The translations under genes were made by a program, and so were the position numbers. From the IMG/VR virus record IMGVR_UViG_3300013128_000009, positions 1-41,256 of that record: a stretch of 41,256 nt of DNA, one strand, 5' to 3'. The stretch comes from a virus. Shown one piece after another: positions 24,648 to 32,489 of the stretch (its first letter is position 1; every line of letters starts with the position of its first letter). Under the pieces are notes generated by a model, which saw only the letters and a program-made list of their open reading frames with translations, was not told where the DNA came from and did no database searches.

Positions 24648-24685
24648 GAGCCTCCGAGCGCGCTATGCTCGCGCTCGGAGGTCTC
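24648..24685 (+). promoter_or_regulatory. Hairpin masking the ribosome site of the chaperone gene
   Basis: CCTCCGAGCGCG (24651-24662) pairs perfectly with CGCGCTCGGAGG (24670-24681); the stem extends as GAG/CTC (24648-24650 with 24683-24685) around one bulged base and so ends at ATG 24686. The 3' arm holds the only Shine-Dalgarno, GGAGG (24677-24681). Long messages from the tube gene would therefore hide it. The loop carries a -10-like TATGCT. Confidence 0.7.
24664..24669 (+). promoter_or_regulatory. -10-like TATGCT in hairpin loop
   Basis: GCTATGCT lies in the loop of the hairpin before 24686. A transcript begun about seven bases further would lack the 5' arm and leave GGAGG free. No convincing -35 is present, only TTCGCC at 24641, so this is a weak call supported mainly by its position. 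Confidence 0.3.
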
Positions 24686-25159
24686 ATGGCGACGAAAGAC
24701 GAACTCGATCTGGACGAACTCGAAGCGCTCACGAGCGGCGAGCGCAAGAAGGAAGATGGCGGCAGCGAAGAGCTATCGCCGATCCACACGTTCGAGATCG
24801 ACGTGAAGGACTACCGAGGCAAGCGGTGGCAGGGGAAGTTCGTCTTCCACGTGCCCGCACTCGGGGCACAGGTGAAGATCGCGCGCCTCAAGGCCGCGCT
24901 ACTCCCTGCGGGTGCGGCGAGCGACGCGAACGGCGCGCTCATCGCGGAGATGATGGCTTACACCCAGGTGTGCTTCACGGAGAAGCCGTCGTGGTGGAAG
25001 CCCGAGCGCTTCTACGATCCCCTGCCGCTCATCACTGCGTACAAGGAGGCGCGGATGTACGAGCGCAGGTTTCTCGGAGCAGAAGTGGCCGACGATCGCG
25101 ACGACGCGAGCGCGGATGGAGTCGGATCCAATCCTTCTGATCAAGGCGATGTGGGCTGA
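24686..25159 (+). CDS. Tail assembly chaperone, first ORF (gpG-like)
   Basis: Encodes 157 residues from ATG 24686, preferred over the upstream ATG 24665 because GGAGG sits four bases before it. The protein is acidic at its start and then shows a compact alpha/beta segment (FEIDVKDYRGKRWQGKFVFH, then a helix with AQVKIARLKAALLP). Genes of this size between tube and tape measure are chaperones that coat the tape measure during tail assembly. It overlaps the next ORF by 44 bases in another frame, as gpG and gpT do. The function follows from order and size, not from a named motif. Confidence 0.7.
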   Translation: MATKDELDLDELEALTSGERKKEDGGSEELSPIHTFEIDVKDYRGKRWQGKFVFHVPALGAQVKIARLKAALLPAGAASDANGALIAEMMAYTQVCFTEKPSWWKPERFYDPLPLITAYKEARMYERRFLGAEVADDRDDASADGVGSNPSDQGDVG

Positions 25160-25454
25160 CACGTTCAAGCTCCCGCTCAACGACGAGCGGCTCATGTCGC
25201 TCACTGCGCGTGAAGCGCTCGAACACGTCTTCGCGATCGAAGCGCTCTCGCAGCGAAGGCTCGACGCGATCAAGCGCTCGCGCACCGGGCGCGACGCTTC
25301 TGATCGTGAAGCACCTCCGCAGTCGGATGTGCATCGCGACGAGAGTGCGCGGAAGCTCGCCGATACCCCGCACCTCACGGGCGATCCAGAATGGGATGCA
25401 GTCGAACTAGCGGAGACGGATCCGAGCAAGCCACCTCTCACGATGAAGGTCTGA
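25116..25454 (+). CDS. Tail assembly chaperone, second ORF (gpT-like)
   Basis: Up to 112 residues in the +1/-2 frame relative to the first chaperone ORF, overlapping it by 44 bases and ending just before the tape measure start. No ribosome site precedes ATG 25116, so it may be made mostly as a frameshift fusion, as with gpGT; the offset would need +1 or -2 slippage. Mu uses -2. I saw no obvious slippery heptamer in the overlap, so coupled re-initiation is the alternative. Residues 8-50 look helical; the rest is polar. Confidence 0.6.
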   Translation: MESDPILLIKAMWADTFKLPLNDERLMSLTAREALEHVFAIEALSQRRLDAIKRSRTGRDASDREAPPQSDVHRDESARKLADTPHLTGDPEWDAVELAETDPSKPPLTMKV

Positions 25455-25457
25455 TCC

Positions 25458-27377
25458 ATGCCCGAGACACGCTACCGGACAGTCCTCGAACTCGCGCTCG
25501 ACGACCGCAACGCAGGTGCGGGCGTGAAGCGCTTGTCATCGAAGCTGGACGACCTCGGCAAGTCAGTCGAGGAAGCGTTCGCCGGTAGCGCGCTCGCCGA
25601 ACTGAACAAGACCCTCGATCGCACCGCGAAGCTCATGGAGGGCATCGCGAAGCAGCAAGAGAAGGCGTCGCGTGCTGGCCGCTCGGGGGGCGCAGCGGGC
25701 ACTGTGGCGGGCGCGCTCACCGGCATGGCTCTCGGGCAGGGGCGAGGGCTCATCGGGGCTCTGGACGCCCACGCAGGGGCAGGGCTGCACGGGGACTACG
25801 GGGCGGGCGGACGCATGGCGGGCGGCGCGTGGCTCGCGGGGCGTGCTGGGGGTCGCTTCGCGGATCGCGCCGCGACGACGATCGGCAACTACGGCGGCAT
25901 GATGATGAACGAGGGGTTCGTCGGACAGATGCTCGCTGGCGTTCCGTGGATCGGCCCGATCTTCGGTGGTGCTGCATCCGCAGCGGGCGGCTACTACTCG
26001 TCTGGCGTCGCGCGCTCGCGTGCGCGTGCAGGCGCGTTCGGCGCAACAGGGCTCTCCGCGAGCGACATCGGGAGCTTCGGCAACCCGTACGGGCTCGGCC
26101 CCACGGAGCTACCGCAAGTGCTCGCGCAATACGCGCAGGCAGCGGGCGCGCGCGGGCGCGATGAGATCGGCATGGGCTTCGGCACCGCTGCGGACCTCTC
26201 GAACCTACTCGGCATCGACTACGGAGCGACGGGCGGGTTCCAGCGTGCGATGGGCATGACGGCTCTCGGCGGGCGACCCGGTGGGCGGGATCGCGCGGGC
26301 GAAATCTTCGCGGTGCAAGACACGCTCGCATCCGCACTCGCCGCAGGCGTCGAGCAGTCGCAACTCGGTCAGGTGTTGGAGAACCTCTCTTCGACGTTCG
26401 AGGACTTGCAGACGCGCGGCATGCTGATCGATCCGTCGAGCCTCAACTCGCTCGTCCGCGGCTTCGGCGCGCTCGGCGCAGAGGCAGGCTTCGGAGGCAT
26501 GGCAGGCGTGCGCGCAGCGACGGGCATGACCGAATCGCTGCGCGGTGTCGGGCAGCGCGAGAACCTGTTCGAGATGCTCGCGCTGCAAGAGGGCGGCTAC
26601 GGACGCGGGCTCACCTACATGCAGGCGAGGGAACGTCTGGAAGAGCACCCTGAGCAAGTGCTCCCGCTGCTCTTGCGACGACTGCGCGGCATGGGCGGCG
26701 CGCAGGACGAAGAAGGTCGGATGCAGATGCTCATGACGGGCTTCTCCTCGCTCGGCACGAATCTCTCGACGCGGCAGGCGCGCGGGCTCGCAAACTTGAG
26801 CGAAGAGCAGATCGCGCGCTTCACGCAGCCTGGTGGCGACCGCGAGTTCGCCGAGTACCTCGCGAGCCAGCGCACACAAGTCGGCGGAGGCTTCGGGGTT
26901 AGTGAGATCGAAGCAGCGCACGAAGAGCACCGCGCCGGTATTGGCGACACGATCGGTGACGACTACCGAAGGATCCGCAGCACGGAGATGGAAGTCGTTC
27001 AACAACTGCTTCCTCCCGTCGTGGATCTCATGCGGCAGATCACCGATGTCGGGCGCAGCCTCTACGATGCCTTCCACGAGGGCGGCCCCGGCGGTCTGCT
27101 TCGGCACCTCGCGTCCGTTGCCGCACCGAGCGTCGCGCCGATCATCGCTGACGCGCGGCGGACAGTCGATCAAGCGACGAGTTCGACTGACGCGATGGGC
27201 ACGACGATGGCTACGGGCACGATGACGGCACTCGCGGCAACCGGGAACCCGATCGCTGCGTCGCTCGTGCCGATCCTCATCGCGCAGATGCGCGACTCGC
27301 AGATGGGCAGTCTGATCGCAGACCTGATCGTGGAAGGCGTGCGACAAGCAGTCCGCAGAGGGCTCAACTTCGAGTGA
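25458..27377 (+). CDS. Tape measure protein
   Basis: Encodes 639 residues. The first 90 residues form a coiled segment (VKRLSSKLDDLGKSVEEAFA and on), followed by a long Gly/Ala-rich hydrophobic stretch (about 75-200) typical of tape measures, alternating helices and a hydrophobic helical C-terminus (NPIAASLVPILIAQMRDSQM). Place after chaperone ORFs and before the hub agrees. By the usual rule of about 0.15 nm per residue, the tail would be near 95 nm, moderate for a myovirus. No lytic domain is evident. Confidence 0.85.
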   Translation: MPETRYRTVLELALDDRNAGAGVKRLSSKLDDLGKSVEEAFAGSALAELNKTLDRTAKLMEGIAKQQEKASRAGRSGGAAGTVAGALTGMALGQGRGLIGALDAHAGAGLHGDYGAGGRMAGGAWLAGRAGGRFADRAATTIGNYGGMMMNEGFVGQMLAGVPWIGPIFGGAASAAGGYYSSGVARSRARAGAFGATGLSASDIGSFGNPYGLGPTELPQVLAQYAQAAGARGRDEIGMGFGTAADLSNLLGIDYGATGGFQRAMGMTALGGRPGGRDRAGEIFAVQDTLASALAAGVEQSQLGQVLENLSSTFEDLQTRGMLIDPSSLNSLVRGFGALGAEAGFGGMAGVRAATGMTESLRGVGQRENLFEMLALQEGGYGRGLTYMQARERLEEHPEQVLPLLLRRLRGMGGAQDEEGRMQMLMTGFSSLGTNLSTRQARGLANLSEEQIARFTQPGGDREFAEYLASQRTQVGGGFGVSEIEAAHEEHRAGIGDTIGDDYRRIRSTEMEVVQQLLPPVVDLMRQITDVGRSLYDAFHEGGPGGLLRHLASVAAPSVAPIIADARRTVDQATSSTDAMGTTMATGTMTALAATGNPIAASLVPILIAQMRDSQMGSLIADLIVEGVRQAVRRGLNFE

Positions 27378-27380
27378 ACG

Positions 27381-29273
27381 ATGACGACCGCTGCACGCTA
27401 CGAACACACACGCGTCTACGCCGAACTGCGGCTGCGGTCGGGGCGCGTCATCGTGCTCGATGGACGAGGCAACGCAGGCAACATCCTCGCAGCGACTACA
27501 TCGAAGGGCTTCGGAGGCGCAGCGGGCACGTGGTCGCTCACCGTGAAGCGTCGCTTCGGCTTGCAGCCGTCGATACTCTCTCAGGTGGACGACCCCGAGG
27601 ACATCTGGGTCTACATCGCGTGGTTCGTGAACGGGCAGCGCACTGACGGGATGTGGGGCCTCACCGACTCGTTCACCGAGAACGTCACGCGCGGCCCGAA
27701 GGGTGAGCGCGTCGAGACAGTGACGATCAGCGGGCAGGATCACGGCAAGGTGTTCGAGAAGACGCCGCTGTTCATCAACATCTACGAAGCGGGCGGCGCA
27801 GTGCTGCCGGTCGTGCCGCTCTACTCCGCGGTCGCGGAGCGATTGATCGGCAGGCCCGACGAGATCGTTCGCACGCTGATCGACGCATGGGTCGGCAACA
27901 ACGGCGTCAACGACAAGCAGTGGATCTTGCCGAACGGAGTCGGCCCCGCGGGCTCGGGGGGCACGCGGTACTTCTACGACTGGTGCCGCTACGACACGAT
28001 CTCGCGCGACCTCCGCGGGCGCACGTTCGCGCCGACGTTGCTCTCGACCGATCGTGAGTCGGTGTCGTTGTGGGACGTGTTGCAAGAGTACTGCAACGGG
28101 GTGCTCAACGAGATGTGGTGCGACCTCGCGCCTGCGTCATCGTCGGACTCGACGGATCGATCGAGTCAGCGCTTGCGACCCGCGATCTTCGTGCGCGAGC
28201 GTCCGTTCCCGACAATCAAGTCACGCGCGCGATGGGACGCGCTGCCGACGCACACGATCGAGCCTGGGGATGTGGCGAAGCGCAACATCGTCGCGGACGG
28301 CACGACGCGCTTCAACTACTGGCAACTCGAAACGGTGGGGCTCGGAGGTGCGGGCTTCTCGACCTCCGCGCTCATCCAGCAAGCGACGACGCGCCCACCA
28401 GGGCAACCGGGCAACACGCCGATCTTCGACCTCGACTCGATCCGCAAGCACGGTATCCGCAAGTACATGCAGACGACGCGCTACCTGCCTGCGAACGAGA
28501 GCGCGGAAGGTGGTGGTGCGATCTGGCTCTCAGTCGCATCGGTGTGGATGCGCATCATTCACGACTGGTACGTCATCGCACCGTTGCAGTACACGGGCAC
28601 GATCGAGATGAGCTACCTGCGCCCCGAGATCCGTCTCGGCGATCGGATCTACGAGAACCGTCTCCCCGAGGGCACTGCGCTCGATGAGGGCTCGTGGGCA
28701 GAGTGGGAGTACTACGTCGAGGGCGTGCAGCACTCCTACAACTACCCGAACGACGGACGCACGGTGCTCACGCTCACGCGCGGGCAGCCCCGCGGCAGGG
28801 ACTTCCTCACGGATCAGTACCGGCGCTATGCGGGCATCGATCTCTCGACGCTGCCTGGTGACGCGGAGCAAGAGATCATCGAACTGCCCGTCGCGACCGA
28901 AACGGCCGACACGTCGGGTGCTGGTGATCCTCTCGTGGGCACGGGCAACGACCTCACCGCAACGTCACCGGGCTCGACGGGTCAGCGCGCAGGGGACGCT
29001 GGTGGTGCGGATGCGCCGATCGATGGTGGCGCGACCGTCGTCAGCACGCCCGACCCCGCGGAGGAGGAAGGGATCACGGACATCGAACTCGGAGGGCTCG
29101 GCGTCGTGGACGAGCAGCCGACCGACGAGACGACGGATATCGAACTCGGCGGGCTCGGCGTCGTGGAAAACACGACGCCTCCGCGCGCGCCTCCCTCGCG
29201 CGATCGACGCGGCACGTCTCGTCGGCGCTCTTCGGAGGCGTCGATGGTGCCTGGCGGACGGAGGCGGCGATGA
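27381..29273 (+). CDS. Baseplate hub protein (gpD/gp27-like)
   Basis: Encodes 630 residues from ATG 27381. The N-terminal 120 residues (GTWSLTVKRR, VYIAWFVNGQRTDGMWGLTD, VTISGQDHGKVFEKT) and the late segment GTIEMSYLRPEIRLGDRIYE resemble hub proteins of P2/Mu-type and related baseplates, which form the central ring at the tube end. The final 110 residues are acidic and low in complexity, with TDIELGGLGVV twice, ending in a basic patch. This tail may be a flexible tether or partner-binding tag. The gene overlaps the spike gene by ATGA. Confidence 0.75.
   Translation: MTTAARYEHTRVYAELRLRSGRVIVLDGRGNAGNILAATTSKGFGGAAGTWSLTVKRRFGLQPSILSQVDDPEDIWVYIAWFVNGQRTDGMWGLTDSFTENVTRGPKGERVETVTISGQDHGKVFEKTPLFINIYEAGGAVLPVVPLYSAVAERLIGRPDEIVRTLIDAWVGNNGVNDKQWILPNGVGPAGSGGTRYFYDWCRYDTISRDLRGRTFAPTLLSTDRESVSLWDVLQEYCNGVLNEMWCDLAPASSSDSTDRSSQRLRPAIFVRERPFPTIKSRARWDALPTHTIEPGDVAKRNIVADGTTRFNYWQLETVGLGGAGFSTSALIQQATTRPPGQPGNTPIFDLDSIRKHGIRKYMQTTRYLPANESAEGGGAIWLSVASVWMRIIHDWYVIAPLQYTGTIEMSYLRPEIRLGDRIYENRLPEGTALDEGSWAEWEYYVEGVQHSYNYPNDGRTVLTLTRGQPRGRDFLTDQYRRYAGIDLSTLPGDAEQEIIELPVATETADTSGAGDPLVGTGNDLTATSPGSTGQRAGDAGGADAPIDGGATVVSTPDPAEEEGITDIELGGLGVVDEQPTDETTDIELGGLGVVENTTPPRAPPSRDRRGTSRRRSSEASMVPGGRRRR
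29076..29167 (+). repeat. Direct repeat in hub gene encoding TDIELGGLGVV
   Basis: The 35-base units 29076-29110 and 29133-29167 differ at two positions, both silent, with a period of 57 bases. Each encodes TDIELGGLGVV within the acidic C-terminal tail of the hub protein. Confidence 0.85.
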
Positions 29274-30262
29274 GTCGTTGGCGCACGCTGCGGCTGCCTT
29301 CTGGCGCAGTCGTCCCTGCGGGGCTCGATGGACGCTACGGCAGGGAAGCGCGCCCGCTCGCGCCGCGCTCGACGCTCGCCCGCGCGATCGTCGTGAACAC
29401 CTACGTCACGGACAACCCCACCGATCCTGCGAACGGCAAGCCGCTCTCTCGCTCGGTCACGAGCGTCGAGTGCGACGTGGTGCTCATCCGATCGAACGTG
29501 CCTCTCTCGCGTGTGCCCGTCTTGCAGAAGCAGCACGGCGTGAACAACGCGCACACGCTCTGGATCCCGCGCGAGAGCACACGCAACGTGAAGACGGGCG
29601 AGGACGTGTCCTTTCAGCCCGTGGGACCGAGAGGCGAGACGAACCCTCCCGCGTCGCTCTTCGCGAACCTCGACGGCGACCATGTGCTCGTCGGCTTCAT
29701 CGAAGGTGATCACGAGTACCCCGTGATCGTCGGCGCGTTCACGCACGAGAACACGAACCGTCTCCCGAAGGGCGCACCCGACTCGATCGGATGGGAAGAG
29801 GGCGACGACTCGACGCGCGGCTCGCCCTACCGCAACGAGTACTACACGAGCCACTACGGCTCCGAGGTGCGCGTCAACGCGCAAGGGGATGTGCTGATCG
29901 ACACTGTGGGCGCGTTCACCGATCCGGCGACGGAGGACGCGAGCGGCGACGTGGGGCAAGTGCGCATCCGCGTGAAGAACTCGCGCCGCTTCACGGTCGA
30001 GATGGACGGCACCGACGTGCTCGAAGTCTGGAAGGACGGCTCGCAGGTACGCATCGATCTCGGTGAAGGCGCGACTGAGCGCGTCGTGCTGGGCGACTCG
30101 TTCCGCGACTTCTTGAACGACTTCCTCACGAACTACTTCGACCAGCACACGCACTCGTCGGGCACGGGCACCACGGGCACGCCGCTGCCCGCGTTCGTGT
30201 CTCCGGTGCGGCAGGACATGGGCACCGACCTGCTCTCCGATCTCGCGAAGGTGAAGAAGTAG
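29270..30262 (+). CDS. Baseplate central spike protein (gpV/gp5-like OB-fold)
   Basis: Encodes 330 residues. The central part is OB-fold-like (VECDVVLIRSNVPLSRVPVL, DHVLVGFIEGDHEYPVIVGA, a typical spike signature), followed by short beta segments of a prism (VRVNAQGDVLIDT, RIRVKNSRRFTVEMDG). Near the end is QHTHSSGTGTTGTPLPAF, an H-x-H region like that found in P2 gpV-type spikes, where it binds iron at the tip. The protein probably forms the membrane-piercing needle below the hub. The start ATG overlaps the hub stop. No lysozyme domain is present. Confidence 0.78.
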   Translation: MSRWRTLRLPSGAVVPAGLDGRYGREARPLAPRSTLARAIVVNTYVTDNPTDPANGKPLSRSVTSVECDVVLIRSNVPLSRVPVLQKQHGVNNAHTLWIPRESTRNVKTGEDVSFQPVGPRGETNPPASLFANLDGDHVLVGFIEGDHEYPVIVGAFTHENTNRLPKGAPDSIGWEEGDDSTRGSPYRNEYYTSHYGSEVRVNAQGDVLIDTVGAFTDPATEDASGDVGQVRIRVKNSRRFTVEMDGTDVLEVWKDGSQVRIDLGEGATERVVLGDSFRDFLNDFLTNYFDQHTHSSGTGTTGTPLPAFVSPVRQDMGTDLLSDLAKVKK

Positions 30263-30721
30263 ATGCCGCTCAACCTGCCAGGGCTCCAAGCTGATCTCGG
30301 CAACGTGTTCAGCACGGGCGGCAACGAGGCGCAGAAGGCACTCGAATGGAGCAACGCCATCCGCAGCTTCACGACGGCGGTCGTGTTCGCGGTGCTGCCT
30401 GCGACGCAGGACGCAGCGCGCGTCGTGCTGCAAGGCGCGCTCTCGGGCTTCAACGCATCGAGCCAAGCTGCGACGGTGATCGACACCGCGCTCTCCGCGT
30501 ACGCGAGCGCGCTCGCAGTGGGGATGGTCGCGAACGGCGCGACGGCTGCCGTGCCGCCCGCTCCCGGCGTGCTGGCTCCGCTGCTCACCGCGACGTTCCT
30601 CGCGAACCGCACGGGCTCGCTCACGCCCGCCGCTGCGGCTTCCGCGGTCGCTGCCGTGATCTTCGGATGGTTCTCGACGGGCACCTACACTGTCGGTGCT
30701 GTCACGAGCCCGTGGAGCTAG
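30263..30721 (+). CDS. Hypothetical baseplate-region protein
   Basis: Encodes 152 residues, starting at the base after the spike stop. It is Ala-rich and helical (AARVVLQGALSGFNASSQAA), with apolar but not clearly membrane-spanning helices, and ends GWFSTGTYTVGAVTSPWS. I recognise no family. Position between spike and LysM protein, and the tight spacing, suggest a minor structural or assembly protein of the baseplate. Confidence 0.6.
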   Translation: MPLNLPGLQADLGNVFSTGGNEAQKALEWSNAIRSFTTAVVFAVLPATQDAARVVLQGALSGFNASSQAATVIDTALSAYASALAVGMVANGATAAVPPAPGVLAPLLTATFLANRTGSLTPAAAASAVAAVIFGWFSTGTYTVGAVTSPWS

Positions 30722-30724
30722 AAT
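30719..30724 (+). promoter_or_regulatory. -10-like TAGAAT overlapping stop codon
   Basis: GCTAGAAT overlaps the TAG stop of the preceding gene and lies nine bases before ATG 30734, which has no recognisable Shine-Dalgarno. It could drive a nearly leaderless message. No -35 is present, so the call is tentative. Confidence 0.3.
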
Positions 30725-30733
30725 CGGAACCGC

Positions 30734-32488
30734 ATGACCGGCACATTCCTCGTAGGCGTCTCGGGCTCGGCGACTCCCATCGCTGCGGCTCCCATCGGAG
30801 CGCGGCAGGGCTATGTGCTCGAACTGATCGAGACGGGCGGGTCGTCTCAGGTCTTGCAGACGTTCGTGTTCCCCATCGCGCCCACGCAGTACACGCTCAC
30901 CGAGCCCTTCACGCAGACGATCACGCCCACCGAGGGCAACACCGTCGTCGTGGAGGAGTTCGGCACGATCATCGCGGAGATGAACATCGAGGGCACGTTC
31001 GGTCTCTCCGACAAGAACGTCTCGGGCTACGAGGGCGCGGTCAACGGCGGCGGGCTCTCCGGCAACGAGCACTTCGCGTTGCTGCGCGCGCTCTTCCGTG
31101 AGTACGCGCGACGCAAGCAGGATCCCGAACTCGGGCCGACGACCATCCTCGTGTGGCACTCGATCCGCGACGACGACCACTTCGTGATCGTCCCGAAGCA
31201 GTTCGAGACGCCGCGGAGCGCGCAGGGCACGCGGCTGCACTACACCTACAAGATCAACGCGTCGATCGTCGCGAAGGCCGATGACGTGCAGGCTGCGACC
31301 GTCACCGATGCGATCGGTGTCGGCGACGCGATCACCGCGATCAGCGAAGCGCTCGCTGACGCGCAGGCTGCCTTCACTGACGTGAACGCGGGGCTCGCGG
31401 ATCTTCGGCGCGCGGGGCCCGGCAACCTCCAAGCGCTCATGACGCAGGTCGCGGGCTTGATCACCTCCGTGGGCACGTCGCTCACGTCGCTCACGGGGTC
31501 GATCGAGTACCCGATCCAACTCGCAGCGACGATCACGGAGCAGCTTGCGAGCGCTGCGGATGATCTTGTCGATTCGATCCCCGACGCGACGACGGGCACG
31601 ATCGCGCAGGGTGCGAGAGACATCCGCCGCATGGAGGCGGCGATCAACCGCATCGTGATGTTCCCCGACCGCTTCGCGAGTGCGGTGAACTACAACTTCC
31701 GGTCGTTCTACGCGGGCGAGCGCACGCTCACGCGCCGCGACGTGGACGAGCAGACGGCAGGCGCGACACCGGGCTCGTTGCAGCGCGTGGCGTACGGTAG
31801 CGAGTCGCACGCAGGCATCGACCTCGGAAGGTACGCGGGGGCCTTCGCAGTGCCCGTAGAGCGCACCACGACGTTGCCAGGGCTCGCTGCGCGCTACGAC
31901 GTACCCCCCGAGGTGATCGTCGTGATCAACGACCTGCGCGCGCCCTACTTCGTCGAGGGCGGCGGACCAGGCTTGCTCGGCCCCGGAGACATGGTGCTGA
32001 TCCCGACCGTGGGCCGCGAGGGCAGCGTCGGGCTCGCGCCCGTCACCGCGGACTACCTCACGCCCGACGAGATCCTCTACGGGAGAGACCTCGCGCTCGA
32101 CGACACGCTCTTCAAGCGTGAGGGGCTTTTCGAGCTACGCGTGGACGTGGCGCACGGCTCGCTCGACGCGGAGATCATCGGCGGCGTGCCGAACGTCGTG
32201 CAGGGCACGCGGATCAGCGTCGAGACGGAGCGCGGCACGACGGTCTACATCCCCGACCTCGGAATCTTCCGCACGCCAGGCAAGAAGGGGACGCTGAACA
32301 ACGTGATCCTCGCGAGCCTCTACTTGCGGCAAGCGATGCTCTTCGATCCGCGCATCGAGAGGATCGAGCAGTCGCTCGTCTCGCTACGCGGAGACGTGCT
32401 CTCACAGGATGTGTCCGCACGCCTTGTCGGGGCTCGATCCTCGGTGACGTTCGTGCGACCCTTCGGACGCGCGAGCGGAGGTTCTTGA
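30734..32488 (+). CDS. LysM-containing baseplate protein with gp25/DUF2634-like C-terminus
   Basis: Encodes 584 residues. The N-terminal 180 residues resemble LysM-type tail proteins (FVFPIAPTQYTLTEPFTQTI, ALFREYARRKQDPELGP). Residues about 374-425 form a LysM-like domain (TTTLPGLAARYDVPPEVIVV, then LGPGDMVLIPT), and the last 130 residues (RGTTVYIPDLGIFRTPGKKG and DPRIERIEQSLV) resemble the gp25/DUF2634 wedge family. So domains that are separate proteins in many phages seem joined. A middle helical part (about 200-320) links them. LysM units in baseplates are thought to bind peptidoglycan or organise the hub. The start lacks a ribosome site. Confidence 0.75.
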   Translation: MTGTFLVGVSGSATPIAAAPIGARQGYVLELIETGGSSQVLQTFVFPIAPTQYTLTEPFTQTITPTEGNTVVVEEFGTIIAEMNIEGTFGLSDKNVSGYEGAVNGGGLSGNEHFALLRALFREYARRKQDPELGPTTILVWHSIRDDDHFVIVPKQFETPRSAQGTRLHYTYKINASIVAKADDVQAATVTDAIGVGDAITAISEALADAQAAFTDVNAGLADLRRAGPGNLQALMTQVAGLITSVGTSLTSLTGSIEYPIQLAATITEQLASAADDLVDSIPDATTGTIAQGARDIRRMEAAINRIVMFPDRFASAVNYNFRSFYAGERTLTRRDVDEQTAGATPGSLQRVAYGSESHAGIDLGRYAGAFAVPVERTTTLPGLAARYDVPPEVIVVINDLRAPYFVEGGGPGLLGPGDMVLIPTVGREGSVGLAPVTADYLTPDEILYGRDLALDDTLFKREGLFELRVDVAHGSLDAEIIGGVPNVVQGTRISVETERGTTVYIPDLGIFRTPGKKGTLNNVILASLYLRQAMLFDPRIERIEQSLVSLRGDVLSQDVSARLVGARSSVTFVRPFGRASGGS

Positions 32489-32489
32489 G

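Noticed and set aside
24665-24685. ATG 24665 as chaperone start
   Set aside because: It lies in the hairpin loop with no ribosome site; ATG 24686 follows GGAGG.
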